Source: Liolophura sinensis (Eukaryota > Mollusca > Polyplacophora > Chitonida > Chitonidae). Taken from it: a stretch of DNA of 64,000 bases. A program made the translations under genes and the position numbers. Of this stretch, positions 10,700 to 23,425 are shown one piece after another. The notes under the pieces are model-generated. The model searched no databases. It saw nothing but the letters and a program-made list of their open reading frames with translations, and was not told the origin of the DNA. Positions within the stretch are counted from its first letter, which is position 1, and the number at the start of each line of letters is the position of its first letter. The stretch lies in NCBI RefSeq assembly GCF_032854445.1, contig NC_088302.1, positions 12,211,338 to 12,275,337 of the forward strand. The letters are read 5' to 3'.

Positions 10700-13600
10700 T
10701 TACATATCCATTCTATATCATTTAGAACCATCTCCGTATATCAGTACACCCTGCACTGTTTGGAACCCTTCTCATGTATGTATTATTTAGAACCCTCTCT
10801 CTATATCAGGATTCATGGTACAGTATGGAACACTTCTACAGTATGTATCCTTTATAACCCTCTCTACACATCAGGATTCATGGTACAGTGTGGAACACTT
10901 CTACAGTATGTAACCTTTATAAACCCTCTCTACACATCAGGATTCATGGTACAGTGTGGAACCCTTCTACAGTATGTATCCTTTATAACCCTCTCTACAC
11001 ATTCAGATTCATGATGTATGGAACCCTTCTACAGTATGTAACCTTTATAACACTCTCTACACATCAGGATCCATGTTACAGTGGGGAACCCTTCTACAGT
11101 ATGTAACCTTTATAACCCTCTCTACACATCAGGATTCTTTGTACAGTGTGGAACACGTCTACAGTATGTAACCTTTATAACCCTCTCTACACATCAGGAT
11201 TCATGGTACAGTGTGGAACACTTCTACCTTTATAACCCTCTCTACACATCAGGATTCATGGTACAGTGTGGAACACATCTACAGTATGTAACCATTATAA
11301 CCCTCTCTACACATCAGGATTCATGGTACAGTGTGGAACCCTTCTACAATATGTAACCTTTATAACCCTCTCTCTACATCAGGATTCATGGTACAGTGTG
11401 GAACGCTTCTACAGTATGTAAGCTTTATAACCCTCTCTACACATCAGGATTCATGGTACAGTGTGGAACACTTCTACAGTATGTATCCTTTCTAACCTTC
11501 TGTACACATCAGGATTCATGGTACAGTGTGGAACCCTTCTACTGTATGTATCCTTTATAACCTTCTGTACACATCAGGATTCATGGTACAGTGTGGAACC
11601 CTTCTACAGTATGTATCCTTTATAACCTTCTGTACACATCAGGATTCATGGTACAGTGTGGAACCCTTCTACTGTATGTATCCTTTATAACCTTCTGTAC
11701 ACATCAGGATTCATGGTACAGCGTGGAACCCTTCTACTGTATGTATCCTTTATAACCTTCTGTACACATCAGGATTCATGGTACAGTGTGGAACCCTTCT
11801 ACCGTATGTATCCTTTGTAACCTTCTGTACACATCAGGATTCATGGTACAGTGTGGAACCCTTCTACAGTATGTAACCTTTATAACCCTCTCTACACATC
11901 ATGATTCATGTTACAGTATGGAACACTTCTACAGTATGTAACCTTTCTAACCTTCTGTACACATCAGGATTCATGGTACAGTGTGGAACCCTTCTACTGT
12001 ATGTATCCTTTATAACGTTCTGTACACATCAGGATTCATGTTACAGTATGGAACACTTCTACAGTATGTATCCTTTATAACCCTCTCTACACATCAGGAT
12101 CCATGGTATAGTGTGGAACCCTTCTACTGTATGTATCCTTTATAACCTTCTGTACACATCAGGATTCATGGTACAGTGTGGAACACTTCTACAGTATGTA
12201 TCCTTTATAACCTTCTGTACACATCAGGATTCATGGCACAGTGTGGAACCCTTCTACAGTATGTAACCTTTATAACACTCTCTACACATCAGGATTCATG
12301 ATACAGTGTGGAACACTTCTACAGTATGTATCCATTATAACCCTGTCTACATCAGGATTCATGGTAGAGTGTGGAACACTTCTACAGTATGTATCCTTTA
12401 TAACCCTCTCTATTCATGTTACAGTGTGGAACCCTTCTACTGTATGTAACCTTTATAACCTTCTGTACACATCATGATTTATGGTACAGTGTGGAACCCT
12501 TCTACTGTATGTATCCTTTATAACCTTCTGTACACATCAGGATTCATGGTACAGTGTGGAACCCTGCTACTGTATGTATCCTTTATAACCTTCTGTACAC
12601 ATCAGGATTCATGGTACAGTGTGGAACCCTTCTACAGTATGTATCCTTTATAACCCTCTCTACACATCAGGATTCATGTACAGTCTGGAACACTTCTACA
12701 GTATGTAACCTTTATAACCTTCTGTACACATCAGGATTCATGGGATAGTGTGGAACCCTTCTACTGTATGTAACCTTTATAACCTTCTGTACACATCAGG
12801 ATTCATGGTACAGTGTGGAACACTTCTACAGTATGTATCCTTTATAACCCTCTCTACACATCAGGATTCATGTACAGTCTGGAACACTTCTACAGTATGT
12901 AACCTTTATAACCTTCTGTACACATCAGGATTCATGGGATAGTGTGGAACCCTTCTACAGTATGTAACCTTTATAACCTTCTGTACACATCAGGATTCAT
13001 GGTACAGTGTGGAACCCTTCTACAGTATGTATCCTTTATAACCCTCTCTACACATCAGGATTCATGGTACAGTGTGGAACCCTTCTACAGTATGTATCCT
13101 TTATAACCCTCTCTACACATTCAGATTCATGATGTATGGAACCCTTCTACAGTATGTAACCTTTATAACACTCTCTACACATCAGGATTCATGTTACAGT
13201 GGGGAACCCTTCTACAGTATGTAACCTTTATAACCCTCTCTACACATCAGGATTCTTTGTACAGTGTGGAACACTTCTACAGTATGTAACCTTTATAACC
13301 CTCTCTACACATCAGGATTCATGGTACAGTGTAGAACACTTCTACCTTTATAACCCTCTCTACACATCAGGATTCATGGCACAGTGTGGAACCCTTCTAC
13401 TGTATGTATCCTTTATGACCTTCTATACACATCGTGATTCATGGTACAGTGTGGAACCCTTCTACAGTGTGTATCCTTTATAACCCTCTCTACACATCAG
13501 GATTCATGGTACAGTGTGGAACACTTCTACAGTATGTAACCTTTATAACCCTCTCTACACATCAGGATTCATGGTACAGTGTGGAACACTTCTACAGTAT

Positions 13601-14900
13601 GTAATCTTTATAACGCTCTCTACACATCAGGATTCATGGTACAGTGTGGAACACTTCTACAGTATGTGTCCTTTATAACCCTCTCTACACATCAGGATTC
13701 ATGGTACAGTGTGGAACCCTTCTACAGTATGTAACCTTTATAACCCTCTCTACACATCAGGATTCATGTTACAGTGTGGAACACTTCTACAGTATGTAAC
13801 CTTTATAACCCTCTCTACACATCAGGATTCATGGTACAATGTGGAACACTTCTGCAGTATGTAACCTTTATAACCCTCTCTACACATCAGGATTCATGGT
13901 ACAAGGTGAGTGAGTGAGTGCTTGGGGTTTAACGTCGTACTCAACAATTTTTCAGTCATATGACGACGAAGGAGTCCTTAGGGTGCATGTACGTGTAATG
14001 TGCCTCCTTGTTGCAGGACGGATTTCCACCGCTCTTTTATTTAGTGCTGCTTCACTGAGACGACTTACCGAAGGCAAGTAAGCCACCCCGCCCGAGCCAT
14101 TATACTGATACGGGTCAACCAGTCGTTGCACTATCCCCTTCATGCTGAACGCCAAGCGAGGAAGTTACTGCTTCCTCTTTTAAAGTCTTAGGTGTGACTC
14201 GATCAAGGATTGATCCTGGATCTACCGGTCCCGAAGCGGACTCATGGTACAATGTGGAACACTTCTACAGTATGTATCCTTTATAACCCTCTCTACACAT
14301 CAGGATTCATGGTACAGTGTGGAACACTCTTACAGTATGTGTCCTTTATAACCCTCTTTGCACATCAGGATTCATAGTTCAGTGTGGAACACTTCTACAG
14401 TATGTGTCCTTTATAACCCTCTCTACACATCAGGATTCATGGTACAGTGTGGAACACTTCTACAGTATGTAACCTTTATAACCCTCTCTACACATCAGGA
14501 TTCATGGCACAATGTGGAACACTTCTACAGTATGTAACCTTTATAACCCTCTCTACACATCAGGATTCATGGTACAATGTGGAACAATTCTACAGTATGT
14601 ATCCTTTATAACCCTCTCTACACATCAGGATTCATGTTACAGTGTGGAACACTTCTACTGTATGTATCCTTTATAACCTTCTGTACACATCATGATTCAT
14701 GGTACAGTGTGGAACACTTCTACTGTATGTATCCTTTTATAACCTTCTGTACACATCAGGATTCATGGTACAGTGTGGAACACTTCTACAGTATGTATCC
14801 TTTATAACCCTCTCTACACATCAGGATTCATGGTACAGTGTGGAACACTTCTACCATGTCTAATGTATGTATTCTTTATATCCTTCTCTTGTACGTATAA
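10700..14900 (+). repeat. 65-bp tandem satellite array, about 58-60 units, SINE-interrupted
   Basis: Unit period is exactly 65 bp where checked (start points 11641, 11706, 11771). Landmarks within the unit are AGGATTCATGGTACAGTGTG, GAACCCTTCTACAGTATG and TATCCTTTATAACC, then CTCTCTACACATC or TTCTGTACACATC. Two subtypes (CCTCTCTACAC and CTTCTGTACAC) form runs, and edge units are degenerate. Larger duplications are visible: about 10980-11250 recurs at about 13088-13360 with the same private changes (ATTCAGATTCATGATGTATG, GGATTCTTTGTACAG), and 12610-12750 recurs 194 bp downstream. Because 65 is not a multiple of 3, reading frames rotate and open stretches here are artefacts. Confidence 0.95.
13905..14241 (-). 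mobile_element. SINE family 2, 5'-truncated, inserted in the 65-bp array with 11-bp TSD
   Basis: Minus-strand copy of the element at 6924-7287, starting (on plus) at the GTGAGTGAGTGAGTG tail complement and ending at CCGGTCCCGAAGCGGAC, so the extreme tRNA head is missing. Direct repeats TCATGGTACAA at 13894-13904 and 14242-14252 derive from the satellite unit, giving an unambiguous insertion point. Confidence 0.93.
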
Positions 14901-16312
14901 TCCAAAACCCCATCGTATGTCCTCTACAGTAATATATATTCTTAATATACTGTAAGTTGAAAACAGCAGTTAGATAAATAATTTCGCAACAAGGTCTAAC
15001 AGACAGTATCATACAGTGTGACAATTTAGAAAGGATGATTTGATATATGTCTTTTAACAGCAATCTTTTGGATTTATAACTTCAATGGAATGCAGCACAG
15101 ATTTAAGATCTTTCATTAGTTATATAGTAATTGCAGGGCTTAAGAAATATTAATATTGTTTTGTTGTTTGTTGTTTTTTCAAGAAGTATAACAAGAATTT
15201 TGAAAATGTTTTCAGCAGGACTTTTTCTGCCTGACAAAAGGACAAGATTAATTGTATGTATCATTTGGATAAATTATTCTTTGAAAACATTTATTACAGT
15301 AGACTCAAATCAACTCCTTAACTCTTTCATTTAGGTTTGTGTAAACACTTGTTTCACATGTCATATTTGGCCCAGTTTTGGTGTATGTGTGAATAGCTTG
15401 TTACATGTAGTCGTGGCTTGGTGTCTTTATAATGCATGCAATAATTGTCATACCGCGGATGTGCCCCATTGTACCCATTCACAGATTTTGGTTGTCGGGG
15501 TCATCTAATATTGACACAGCCATTGCCTTTTGACTGGAGATATCAAGCATTTACATGCCAGTCAAGAAAACTGTGTACAAAGTATAGACATCTTGTCTTG
15601 ATAATTCCTATCAAAATTCCTAGCCTGCTGTCTCGTAAAGCCAACACTGCCACTGCCTTCCTCTAAAGGGCCGAGGAGACAAATACTTCTGACGCGACTA
15701 TCTGTGAACTTTAAAAATGTGTCCACCCGTGCTTAATGATTTATTTTTAATATCTACAAAAGTTTAAGGGTATATTATTTAGCACCACACCATATGAAGT
15801 AGGGAAAGGCCTGTTGTCATCGTAAGATGAAAAGCAAACATTTATTTTGATAGGACAAGAATGGTGTCTGGTGGATTGCCTAACCTTCTTATTGCTAGGT
15901 TACTTAAGGGGTCAAAGGTCATACGATCTTTAGTCCCATGGCGACAGTGTTTTCAAAGTAAATCAGAGGAAATAGCTTGCTTGTATAAACAGTGAGATAT
16001 GTCTGTCTCTTCATGTTCGTAGAAGAGACTCATTATTTATGTGGAACAAGCATGTTTTCAAAAGAAAAAAAAAATGAAAAATTAAAAAAAAAAATTTTAA
16101 ATAAATTCCTGTATACATTTTCAAGTGATAAAATACTAGAATGTCCAAGGCATATTGCTGTTATATTGTGTAGTCATGGTGAACCACCTGCTGTGCATTG
16201 GGATTAAGGCACTGGATGTTTGCTCTTGTTTTGGCCATCAAATTGTAGGTAGATTTTTTCTTTGGCTCGATTTTCAAAGTGAGGCTCTAGCATACCACTC
16301 AAATGGTATCTC
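14901..16312. other. unique AT-rich stretch, nothing recognised
   Basis: No repeat family from elsewhere in the window and no coding signal. Short open frames present are without motifs. Confidence 0.5.
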
Positions 16313-16436
16313 TGTCTATTTATTTATTTATGTGATTGATGTTTTACACTGTACTCAAGAATATTTCACTTATATGATGAGGGCCAGCGTTGTGGTGGGA
16401 GGAAACCGAGCAGAGCCCAGGGAAGACGCATCACCA
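16313..16436 (-). mobile_element. SINE family 1, 3' fragment
   Basis: Reverse complement carries CCACCACAACGCTGGCCC, GTGAAATATTCTTGAGTAC, TGTAAAACATCAATCAC and an (AAAT)n tail; the 5' half is lost. Confidence 0.75.
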
Positions 16437-16797
16437 ATTGGCTGTCTAACTGACTGACGGGCTAACAGACATACCAAATGACTTATAGAATAGGTTAAAC
16501 TCTAATTTATACATGTAGGAATTGGGATTGTGTTAATGAAAGTGAAATCATTCTTACGAAGAAGAATGGGATGATGTGGAAAAGCTGTAGTGAAGTAATA
16601 TAAACTTGTAATCTATTTTATTATTTATTTAGGAAGGTTTCTTTTTTAACAATTTAGCATGTATAATTATCTTTGACCTTGAGGTTTTTAGACTGTTCTT
16701 TTGTTCAGAAAACTACGACCAGTGGCTCTTCATCTAATTCCACTTTTATTGGCTTGGTTCTTCTCTTGCATCAAGAGGTCGGTACATAGTGTGTACT

Positions 16798-17008
16798 CTA
16801 ATTCCTCCACCTTTTCACATATCACAAAGCAACATTCAGTGCAATTTATGCACATTTATAATGAGATTTTGCAGACAAAACTACATTGGTTGCATTGGCC
16901 AATTTCTGGGCTTCGTAAAAAGTATAATGTTATCAGTCTACATAGAATAATGACTTCAGAATGTGCTTGAATAAATACCTTGCAAACAGGTTATTTGTGG
17001 CATATTGC
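16798..17008 (-). mobile_element. MITE family A, copy 2 (inverted)
   Basis: On plus it begins with the clean terminal repeat CTAATTCCTCCACCTTTTCA. The rest is the reverse complement of the copies at 22107 and 42750 (for example TGCAATTTATGCACATTTAT and AGTCTACATAGAATAATGAC). The opposite terminal repeat is decayed, so the right end is approximate. Confidence 0.72.
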
Positions 17009-17474
17009 AAGATTCGTTGCACTGTTGCCTTAAAAGGCTGTAACTTCTTCGAGTCCAGCACAACACAGGCCTGGCAGCCATCTTATAGTGTAAAACCTTA
17101 ATCAGTATTGAGTGCAGCGATAAAATAAAAAAAGTGATGTCACATGTTATTGAGAATGTATTAAAGTAATGACACAACAGAAATTTTGTTTCTTCTTCCT
17201 GGACACTTATTAATCAGATGACAATTAAGTAGTGTGTACATGGAGGGTTGTTTGTCAAGAGTCCTCGTCAGATTTGTTGTGGGAAAAAAAGTAATCTAAA
17301 TTTTAAGGCAATAACGACATGTAAATTAGGGTTGACTGAGAATCTTGGGGTAAAATCTATATACAATTGATTTGTGACATGAAGGTCAATATCAGGGTGT
17401 GCAATAAATATATAAAAAATAAAGAAAAATAAAAGAAGATTGTAACTGTAATATAAGAAAAGACAAAGTCAAAA

Positions 17475-17880
17475 GTTTAAATCCATTGGTAAAGTAACCC
17501 ACATAGGGTTTTTAAAATCCATTGGTAAAGTAACCCATGTAGAGGTTTTTAAAATCCATTGGTAAAGTAACCCACATAGAGGTTTTAAAATCCATTGGTA
17601 AAGTAACCCACATAAAGGTTTTAAAATCCATTGGTAAAGTAACCCACATAGAGGTTTTAAAATCCATTGGTAAAGTAACCCACATAGAGGTTTTTAAAAT
17701 CCATTGGTAAAGTAACCCACATAGAGGTTTTAAAATCCATTGGTAAAGTAACCCACATAGAGGTTTTAAAATCCATTGGTAAAGTAACCCACATAAAGGT
17801 TTTAAAATTCAATGGTAAAGTAACCCACATAGAGGTTTTAAAATCCATTGGTAAAGTAACCCACATAGAGGTTTAAAATC
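17475..17880 (+). repeat. 36-bp tandem repeat, about 11 units
   Basis: Unit built from AAATCCATTGGTAAAGTAAC and CCACATAGAGGTTTTA; most spacings are 36 bp, with one or two 37-bp units (extra T). Because 36 is 3x12, the minus strand reads as a 12-residue peptide repeat (MWVTLPMDFKTS). There is no start context or flanking coding sequence to suggest a protein. Confidence 0.93.
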
Positions 17881-20763
17881 CTACGTTTTAGCTATAACTT
17901 ATTCCATAATGACAAAGGTTGTATTCTTTGTTGTTTTTCCTTTTAAAAATTTAAAATCCATTCCATTGTACATATATTTGACCATTCATCTTTTTTGGAA
18001 TTGTACTTTGGAAGCACGCAGTGTAACTCTACCGTATAGATGAAACACTGGTGTCTGTGTATATGGGGATATATGTGTAACCAACCTTATGGTACTTGTA
18101 TCAGGCGGTCATTTTATGTGAGGACATGTTGTAAGATTAGGGAGATTAATGGGTGGTGGTGGTGGTGGTTATGGGGTAGGGTGTGGGGGGTGTGGGGTGG
18201 GGTGCGGGTTAGTGACTTCACAGTTGTGCCGGGCAGTAAATGGCATGGGTCCGCCCAGTCTGTTCACCAGTGACCCACTTTCATATCACTCCACCCACGC
18301 CTTCCAAAGATGAAATGCCATATTTTATCAATGGGCAAGTTATTAAAGTTACTGCTGTTGAGATTAACGCCTTTGATTTCCTAGAGCATTACTTTGAAAC
18401 CCATAAAATTTCATTTTGTGATTTAAATTTTATGATTTAAAATCTGCCTTGTTTTCGGTCAGTTTAGTCCATTGTTAAGTACAATGACTTATTAGTTTCT
18501 CTTACCTCTCCACCAGCCTAAGTTCCTAAGTTCACAATTTACTCCATTATCCATTTTTTTATGAAAGTTTGTTCAGACACGGGTACTATGGCAAATGTAA
18601 GCAATACTGGTTGCCTATCATTTCTGACAGGTAGCATGATGCAGTAAGACTTTTTTGACCGATTGGTTCCTTCACCCGGCTGAGAGTGTTTAAGTTGGAC
18701 GTTCTTGAGCAGGGCGTGAAATATAAAAATACATATAAACTAAATTGACATTCACAGATTTTATTGTCTTAGGTAAATATGTCAGATTAAATCAGTTTGC
18801 AAATGTGTCTATCTGAACTTTGATTCAATGTAACGTAAATTTACATCTTAAGCCTGTCGTAAGCCTAACTCTCATAGCACACAGCCAAATAAAGACAGAA
18901 GGTCATTCTTAATTTATTCATTATGATATAGTTTCTCATGACCTTACATGCATATGAAATTTTATTGGATTTATTTATTGGATTGCTCTTTACTGTCTTA
19001 CTCAAATTTTTCTCTTGTATGATCAAGGCCACTTTATGAGTGAAATGCCAAATTAACTGTAAACATTCCCACATTTGGCATACAGATATATGTATCGTAT
19101 TAATGGAAGCCTGTCTACCCTGGTAAAGTTTGAAAAAGCAATTTCCAATTAAGATGGAACTAAATATATTTTGAGGTGAAATACACAATTTGGTGGGGTG
19201 AATATTATCAATCAGCAGTAGATTCACTATTTAATATGCGTTTTTTTTTTTCTTTGGTTCATGATATAAAGGAAATGGATAAACAAATTCTTAGGTCAAC
19301 AAATGTTGAACATGAATGTTTTGGATGAATTCTGACAACAGGTAAAAAGTTAAATTGAACTGGTGTATCCAGGTATCTGTTGATTAATGAAACACACAAA
19401 TGTGTGAAATATGAGATGGGTTAATTGATGAGATATTGAAAGGTTTTGCCGTTTACAGGAAGCTGCTAGTAAACGGCATGTGTGAAATTAAGAGTCCAGC
19501 TCTTCTAATTGATGAAGTCATAATTCTTGCAAATGTAATGTGAATATTCTTTTTGAAGATTTCATTTTGATTTATGAATATATGTTGTAAAATCACATGG
19601 CAACGAAACAATTAAGGCAAGTTCCTGTTGTGTCTGCCATCAAAGAGGAAAAAGTTGATTAGACTGTAAACATATAGATTAGATCGATTGACCATGTTCC
19701 AAGCTTTTCTTCCTCAGTAACTGCCACGAATCATTACATTCATAAACTTGAAACTCGGTAGTGTTACCTGTGCTCTCATCAAAGAGGCAAAGCTGTAAAT
19801 GATGAAGACTGGTTTCTCATGATTCTGAATTTATACTACCTCAATATGAGGGAGTAATGAAGATTGTACCCCACTGTTAGTTGCGGGCTGTGTGCAAATA
19901 TACATGTACATATTAAATAGAGATGACCTTTCAAACGACGTTAAGTGTGTCGAGCAACACACCAGCTGGTACGTTTACCTCCCCGAGTAATATTATTTCA
20001 TGCCATTATTTCCACAAATAAAAGAATTTGGGTTTGTTTACATGTTTGTTTTACTTTTATAATTTGTATTAAGGTGATAAAAGTCTTATTTTGCACAGTT
20101 TATAGACAAACATTTTTGATATTTTACACTCAGACGATTTAACAAGGAAAAAGAAACATTTGTTTCATGTTGTTCCAGTCTGAAGGCATAGAGTATACAT
20201 TACTTTCCTACATCAGGCCACATTGAGATACACCCTCATGCATATGAAATATCTAGGTCAACTGCAGTGGCCTAAGAGTGTTGATTGGTTTAAAATGTAT
20301 GACCTCTGGAGGCAGTGAAAGATGATGGCAGCATGAAATATGCCGTTTTTGCTTTATTTTCTTCCTCTTTTGGGGTAAAATAGACATAGTCTTGGTGTTT
20401 GTTGTATAACCTTATATGCCTTATTTCGTACCTCGTCAGATCCCTTGAATGCATACGGTGATTTTAAACCCTTAAATATCAAGTTGTAATTAGTACAAAT
20501 ATAATCAATACATACACTTTGGCAGCATTTGAATGTTGCCAACTGCCATTTTCAAATCACATGTCTCTATTGCTAAGGTGGACTCCACTGCTCTTCCGAA
20601 AATTAAAATCATCTCCTCTTTTCACAATAGTTGTTTATAGTTTGGACTGTTCATTAGCAAAGCAAAAAATAATGTCAAGTTTCTCCCAGAACTTCTTATT
20701 TGCCCTTTTAATGGTACACATTTTCTTGCTTTGAATCAAAAAGTTCAAGTTTATCTTTTTCAG
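17881..20763. other. unique stretch with a G-rich run and one strong hairpin; no gene recognised
   Basis: Holds a GGT/GGGG-rich segment at 18149-18208 and a 10-bp perfect stem with 12-nt loop at 19447-19478. If the exon at 20764 is real, part of this stretch is its upstream intron. No other exon was found. Confidence 0.5.
18149..18208 (+). repeat. G-rich low-complexity run with quadruplex-forming pattern
   Basis: A short (GGT)n run leads into six G-tracts of 3-6 G separated by 1-3 bases (18173-18208). This fits the G3+N1-7 quadruplex rule on the plus strand. Confidence 0.7.
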
Positions 20764-20835
20764 GATGATGAGACTGACAATGTATTGAAATCGGCAGTTA
20801 GAGAAATTTTAGAAAAATTGGAAGCAAGCAGTTAG
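20764..20835 (+). CDS. candidate terminal exon of an unidentified gene
   Basis: A strong acceptor (TTTATCTTTTTCAG, AG at 20762-20763) is followed by an open frame of 23 codons and a TAG at 20833-20835. The frame reads DDETDNVLKSAVREILEKLE then ASS. The composition is coding-like: an acidic start, then an amphipathic helix with L/I/V spacing. The other two frames stop early. A phase-0 upstream exon is expected but was not found in the preceding 6 kb. The first AATAAA is at 21707-21712 and another at 21759-21764, which would imply a long 3'UTR. I do not recognise the protein. A chance acceptor plus short frame is the alternative. Confidence 0.35.
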   Translation, partial: DDETDNVLKSAVREILEKLEASS

Positions 20836-22106
20836 TTCAATAACAAAGTTTAATGGAGTTTAATTTAATATAATTTTTTTCTCTTTGGAAATTGAATAGA
20901 TTTCAGTCGGTTAAATGTGTGGAATTCGGTAAGTATGAATCTGTTAGGAAATTTGTAAACTCTTCAACTTGGAAGGATTTTTTTTAGTGTAGGCCAGCTG
21001 AGTAAATTTGCCTAGTGGTGTGGTATGTTTGACAAACTGACATCAGAGTATGTACCACTGGTTGAACTTACGATCTGGACTGTTAGGTTGTCACACAAGA
21101 GCTTTTGTTGACATCGACTAGGAGCACTGTGATTACTGCTTGTTCGCGGAATCTTTTCAAACCTCATTATAATTGCCCAGGGTTTTTTTTTTTTCTTCTT
21201 ATTTTTTTGTAATATAGGCACAGATGAGTAGCTATATTTCATATTTAATTTTCATATTTTTGTGTTGAATGGTAGAAGTGCCTCTATTTGCCATCTGTAT
21301 TCTAAAAGTTACTTGACACAAACGTCTAACCTTTGCCCCTCTTTGTTCAGTATGAGGAATTTTTACCGCAGTGTTAGATTACTGACATGTGTTAAGTTAA
21401 AATGACTAAAGGTGGGGACATTTTTTATTCAATTTATTGGTGAGGGTTGATTTAATAAGTGAACAGAATATGTCATGTCAGCTAGAGACATGATGGTATG
21501 TAATATCCCTAGTATATCCTGTTGTATAGGCCATCCTTAAAAAAATATTTGTTTTGCATAACCCAGATCCTAGCTGAAAAATTAGGATACATGTAGGTGG
21601 GTTGAAATTTTTCCCCCTTTTTTAAGTAATTGTTTTTGGTTTGTTTTTTTTTTTGCATTTAAATGTCAATTGCACAAGAAATGTTGAGAAAAAAGAAATG
21701 AAACTTAATAAAACTTTTGATTAAAGGCCTTTTTCAGTGGCTAGATATGGGGACCTGAAATAAAGACATTTTTTTAGATGGCCGTGTACATATATATACA
21801 GTCTTTAGCCCTATATAATCATGTACCAGACAGTTGACATGTGTCTTAATTGGCTTTCTAACGTGTCAGACCTCATTCAGTAAACCACCTATAACTTCCT
21901 GTGGTTTTCTCACTAATCACCCTGCCATGCTAAACTTATGAAAAATCATCTGAAATTTTACACGATTAACTGTTAAATCGCATATAACTTCACAAGATTT
22001 TTCATAAACTAATCACCCTTATGTAGTACAGTTCGTCCACTGGTTAATGAAACATTAACTGTAATATTATGGGTAAATTACGGTACGTTTACACAAGCAT
22101 ATTCTG
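20836..22106. other. possible 3'UTR, then unique AT-rich sequence
   Basis: If the preceding exon is real this begins its 3'UTR; AATAAA hexamers occur at 21707 and 21759. T-rich runs are frequent. Nothing else is recognised. Confidence 0.4.
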
Positions 22107-22317
22107 TAATTCCTCAATCTTTGCCCATGTTTGCAAGATGTTTATTCAGGCATGATCTGAAGGCATTATTCTGTGTAGACTGACAAAATGACACTTTTTG
22201 TGAAGCCCTGACATTAGCCAATCTAACCAATTTAGTTTTGTCTCCAAAATCAACTTAAGAATATGCATAAATTGCAGTGAAAGTTGCTGTTTCATATGCG
22301 AGAAGTTTGAGGAATTA
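22107..22317 (+). mobile_element. MITE family A, copy 3 (both terminal repeats present)
   Basis: A 211-bp element starting TAATTCCTCAATCTTTG and ending CGAGAAGTTTGAGGAATTA, so the ends are inverted repeats with a few mismatches. TA dinucleotides at both termini fit a TA target duplication, as in Tc1/mariner-type elements. No coding capacity. Copies at 3326, 16798 and 42750 share the interior. Confidence 0.82.
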
Positions 22318-22574
22318 GGTATGGACATGTTGGTCCTTGAATATTGCCTTGTTCATAATCAGATCTGACATTAAAGATATGTCAGCATTATTTACTAGCA
22401 TATTCAAGCAACTGTTTAGTATTCTACGGGAACTAGATAATTATAATTGTAGATTACTCTTATGATTGACAGAATCGAATTTCCTAGATCCACGTGGAAT
22501 CTCTAATATACAGATTCCTGTGTATTTGGTGTCCACCCAGAACATTATCTTCACCATCATATATTTACTTTGTA

Positions 22575-22785
22575 TGTCGCGCAATGGCCCAGGAGCCTCC
22601 CACCAATGCGGTCACTGTGAATTCAAATCCAGCTCATGGGAAGGTCTGTCAACGACCTGCGAGTGGTCATGTGTTTTCCTGAGCCCGGTTTCCTCCTACC
22701 ATAATGCTGGTCGCCATCGTATATTGACGTGAAATATTCTTGAGTTCAGCGTAAAACACCAATCAAATAAATATATAGATAAATG
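22575..22785 (+). mobile_element. SINE family 1, copy lacking the first part of the head
   Basis: Contains GGCCCAGGAGCCTCCCACC, GTGAATTCAAATCCAGC (B box), GGGAAGGTCTGTC, CCATAATGCTGG, GTGAAATATTCTTGAG and AAAACACCAATCAAATAAAT in family order. Confidence 0.85.
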
Positions 22786-23425
22786 TGTATGTTGTACATT
22801 ATATTGACTGTGTTCAAACCATTGCAGTTTTGGGTTATGAGAAATACGTGCACAGGTAGCATGATTTAACAATGAAATTAAAGATTAATGAAGTTAAAAG
22901 ACCACTATTTTTTTCTGAAATGAAGTCAGTGATGAATCCGTATTAGCATGACATCCTCATATAATGAGTGAAATTGGTGTCACCACTTTCACAGCATCAA
23001 TTAGGGCTAATTGCTTATTTTTTAGCAGAAAGGGTTTAAAATAAAACTACGGGCAGAATATCATTGTTTTTGCAATATTCCAAAAATTAATCTAATCCTG
23101 TTTAATAAGTATTTCAGAATATTTTATGCCTTCGTATATGTTTTGGCAGGCTGACCCTATAGTGCCAAAAAGCAAAAGGATTTAACTTTGTGATCATATC
23201 TGCGTATCTTAAACCTTATACTGACCCATGACTCTACCTCTTTGAATCAAGCTCCTGCTGGTAAAGATGCAAACTTGTGTCAGGATTTTTTGTGAGCATC
23301 CCTGAATTCGCAGTGCTTTCACCTGGATGTTTGGTTTCCTTCAATTACACAAATTTGCAAACAAGTGAGATTAATTTGAATGCAGTCTGAAACAATAGTC
23401 ATAATAAACAAACAAGTTTACACTA
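22786..23425. other. unique AT-rich stretch, nothing recognised
   Basis: About 640 bp without repeat or coding signal. Confidence 0.5.

Noticed and set aside
10760-14955. Chain of 60-94 residue frames with recurring peptides
   Set aside because: Products of the 65-bp satellite read in rotating frames; interrupted every few units.
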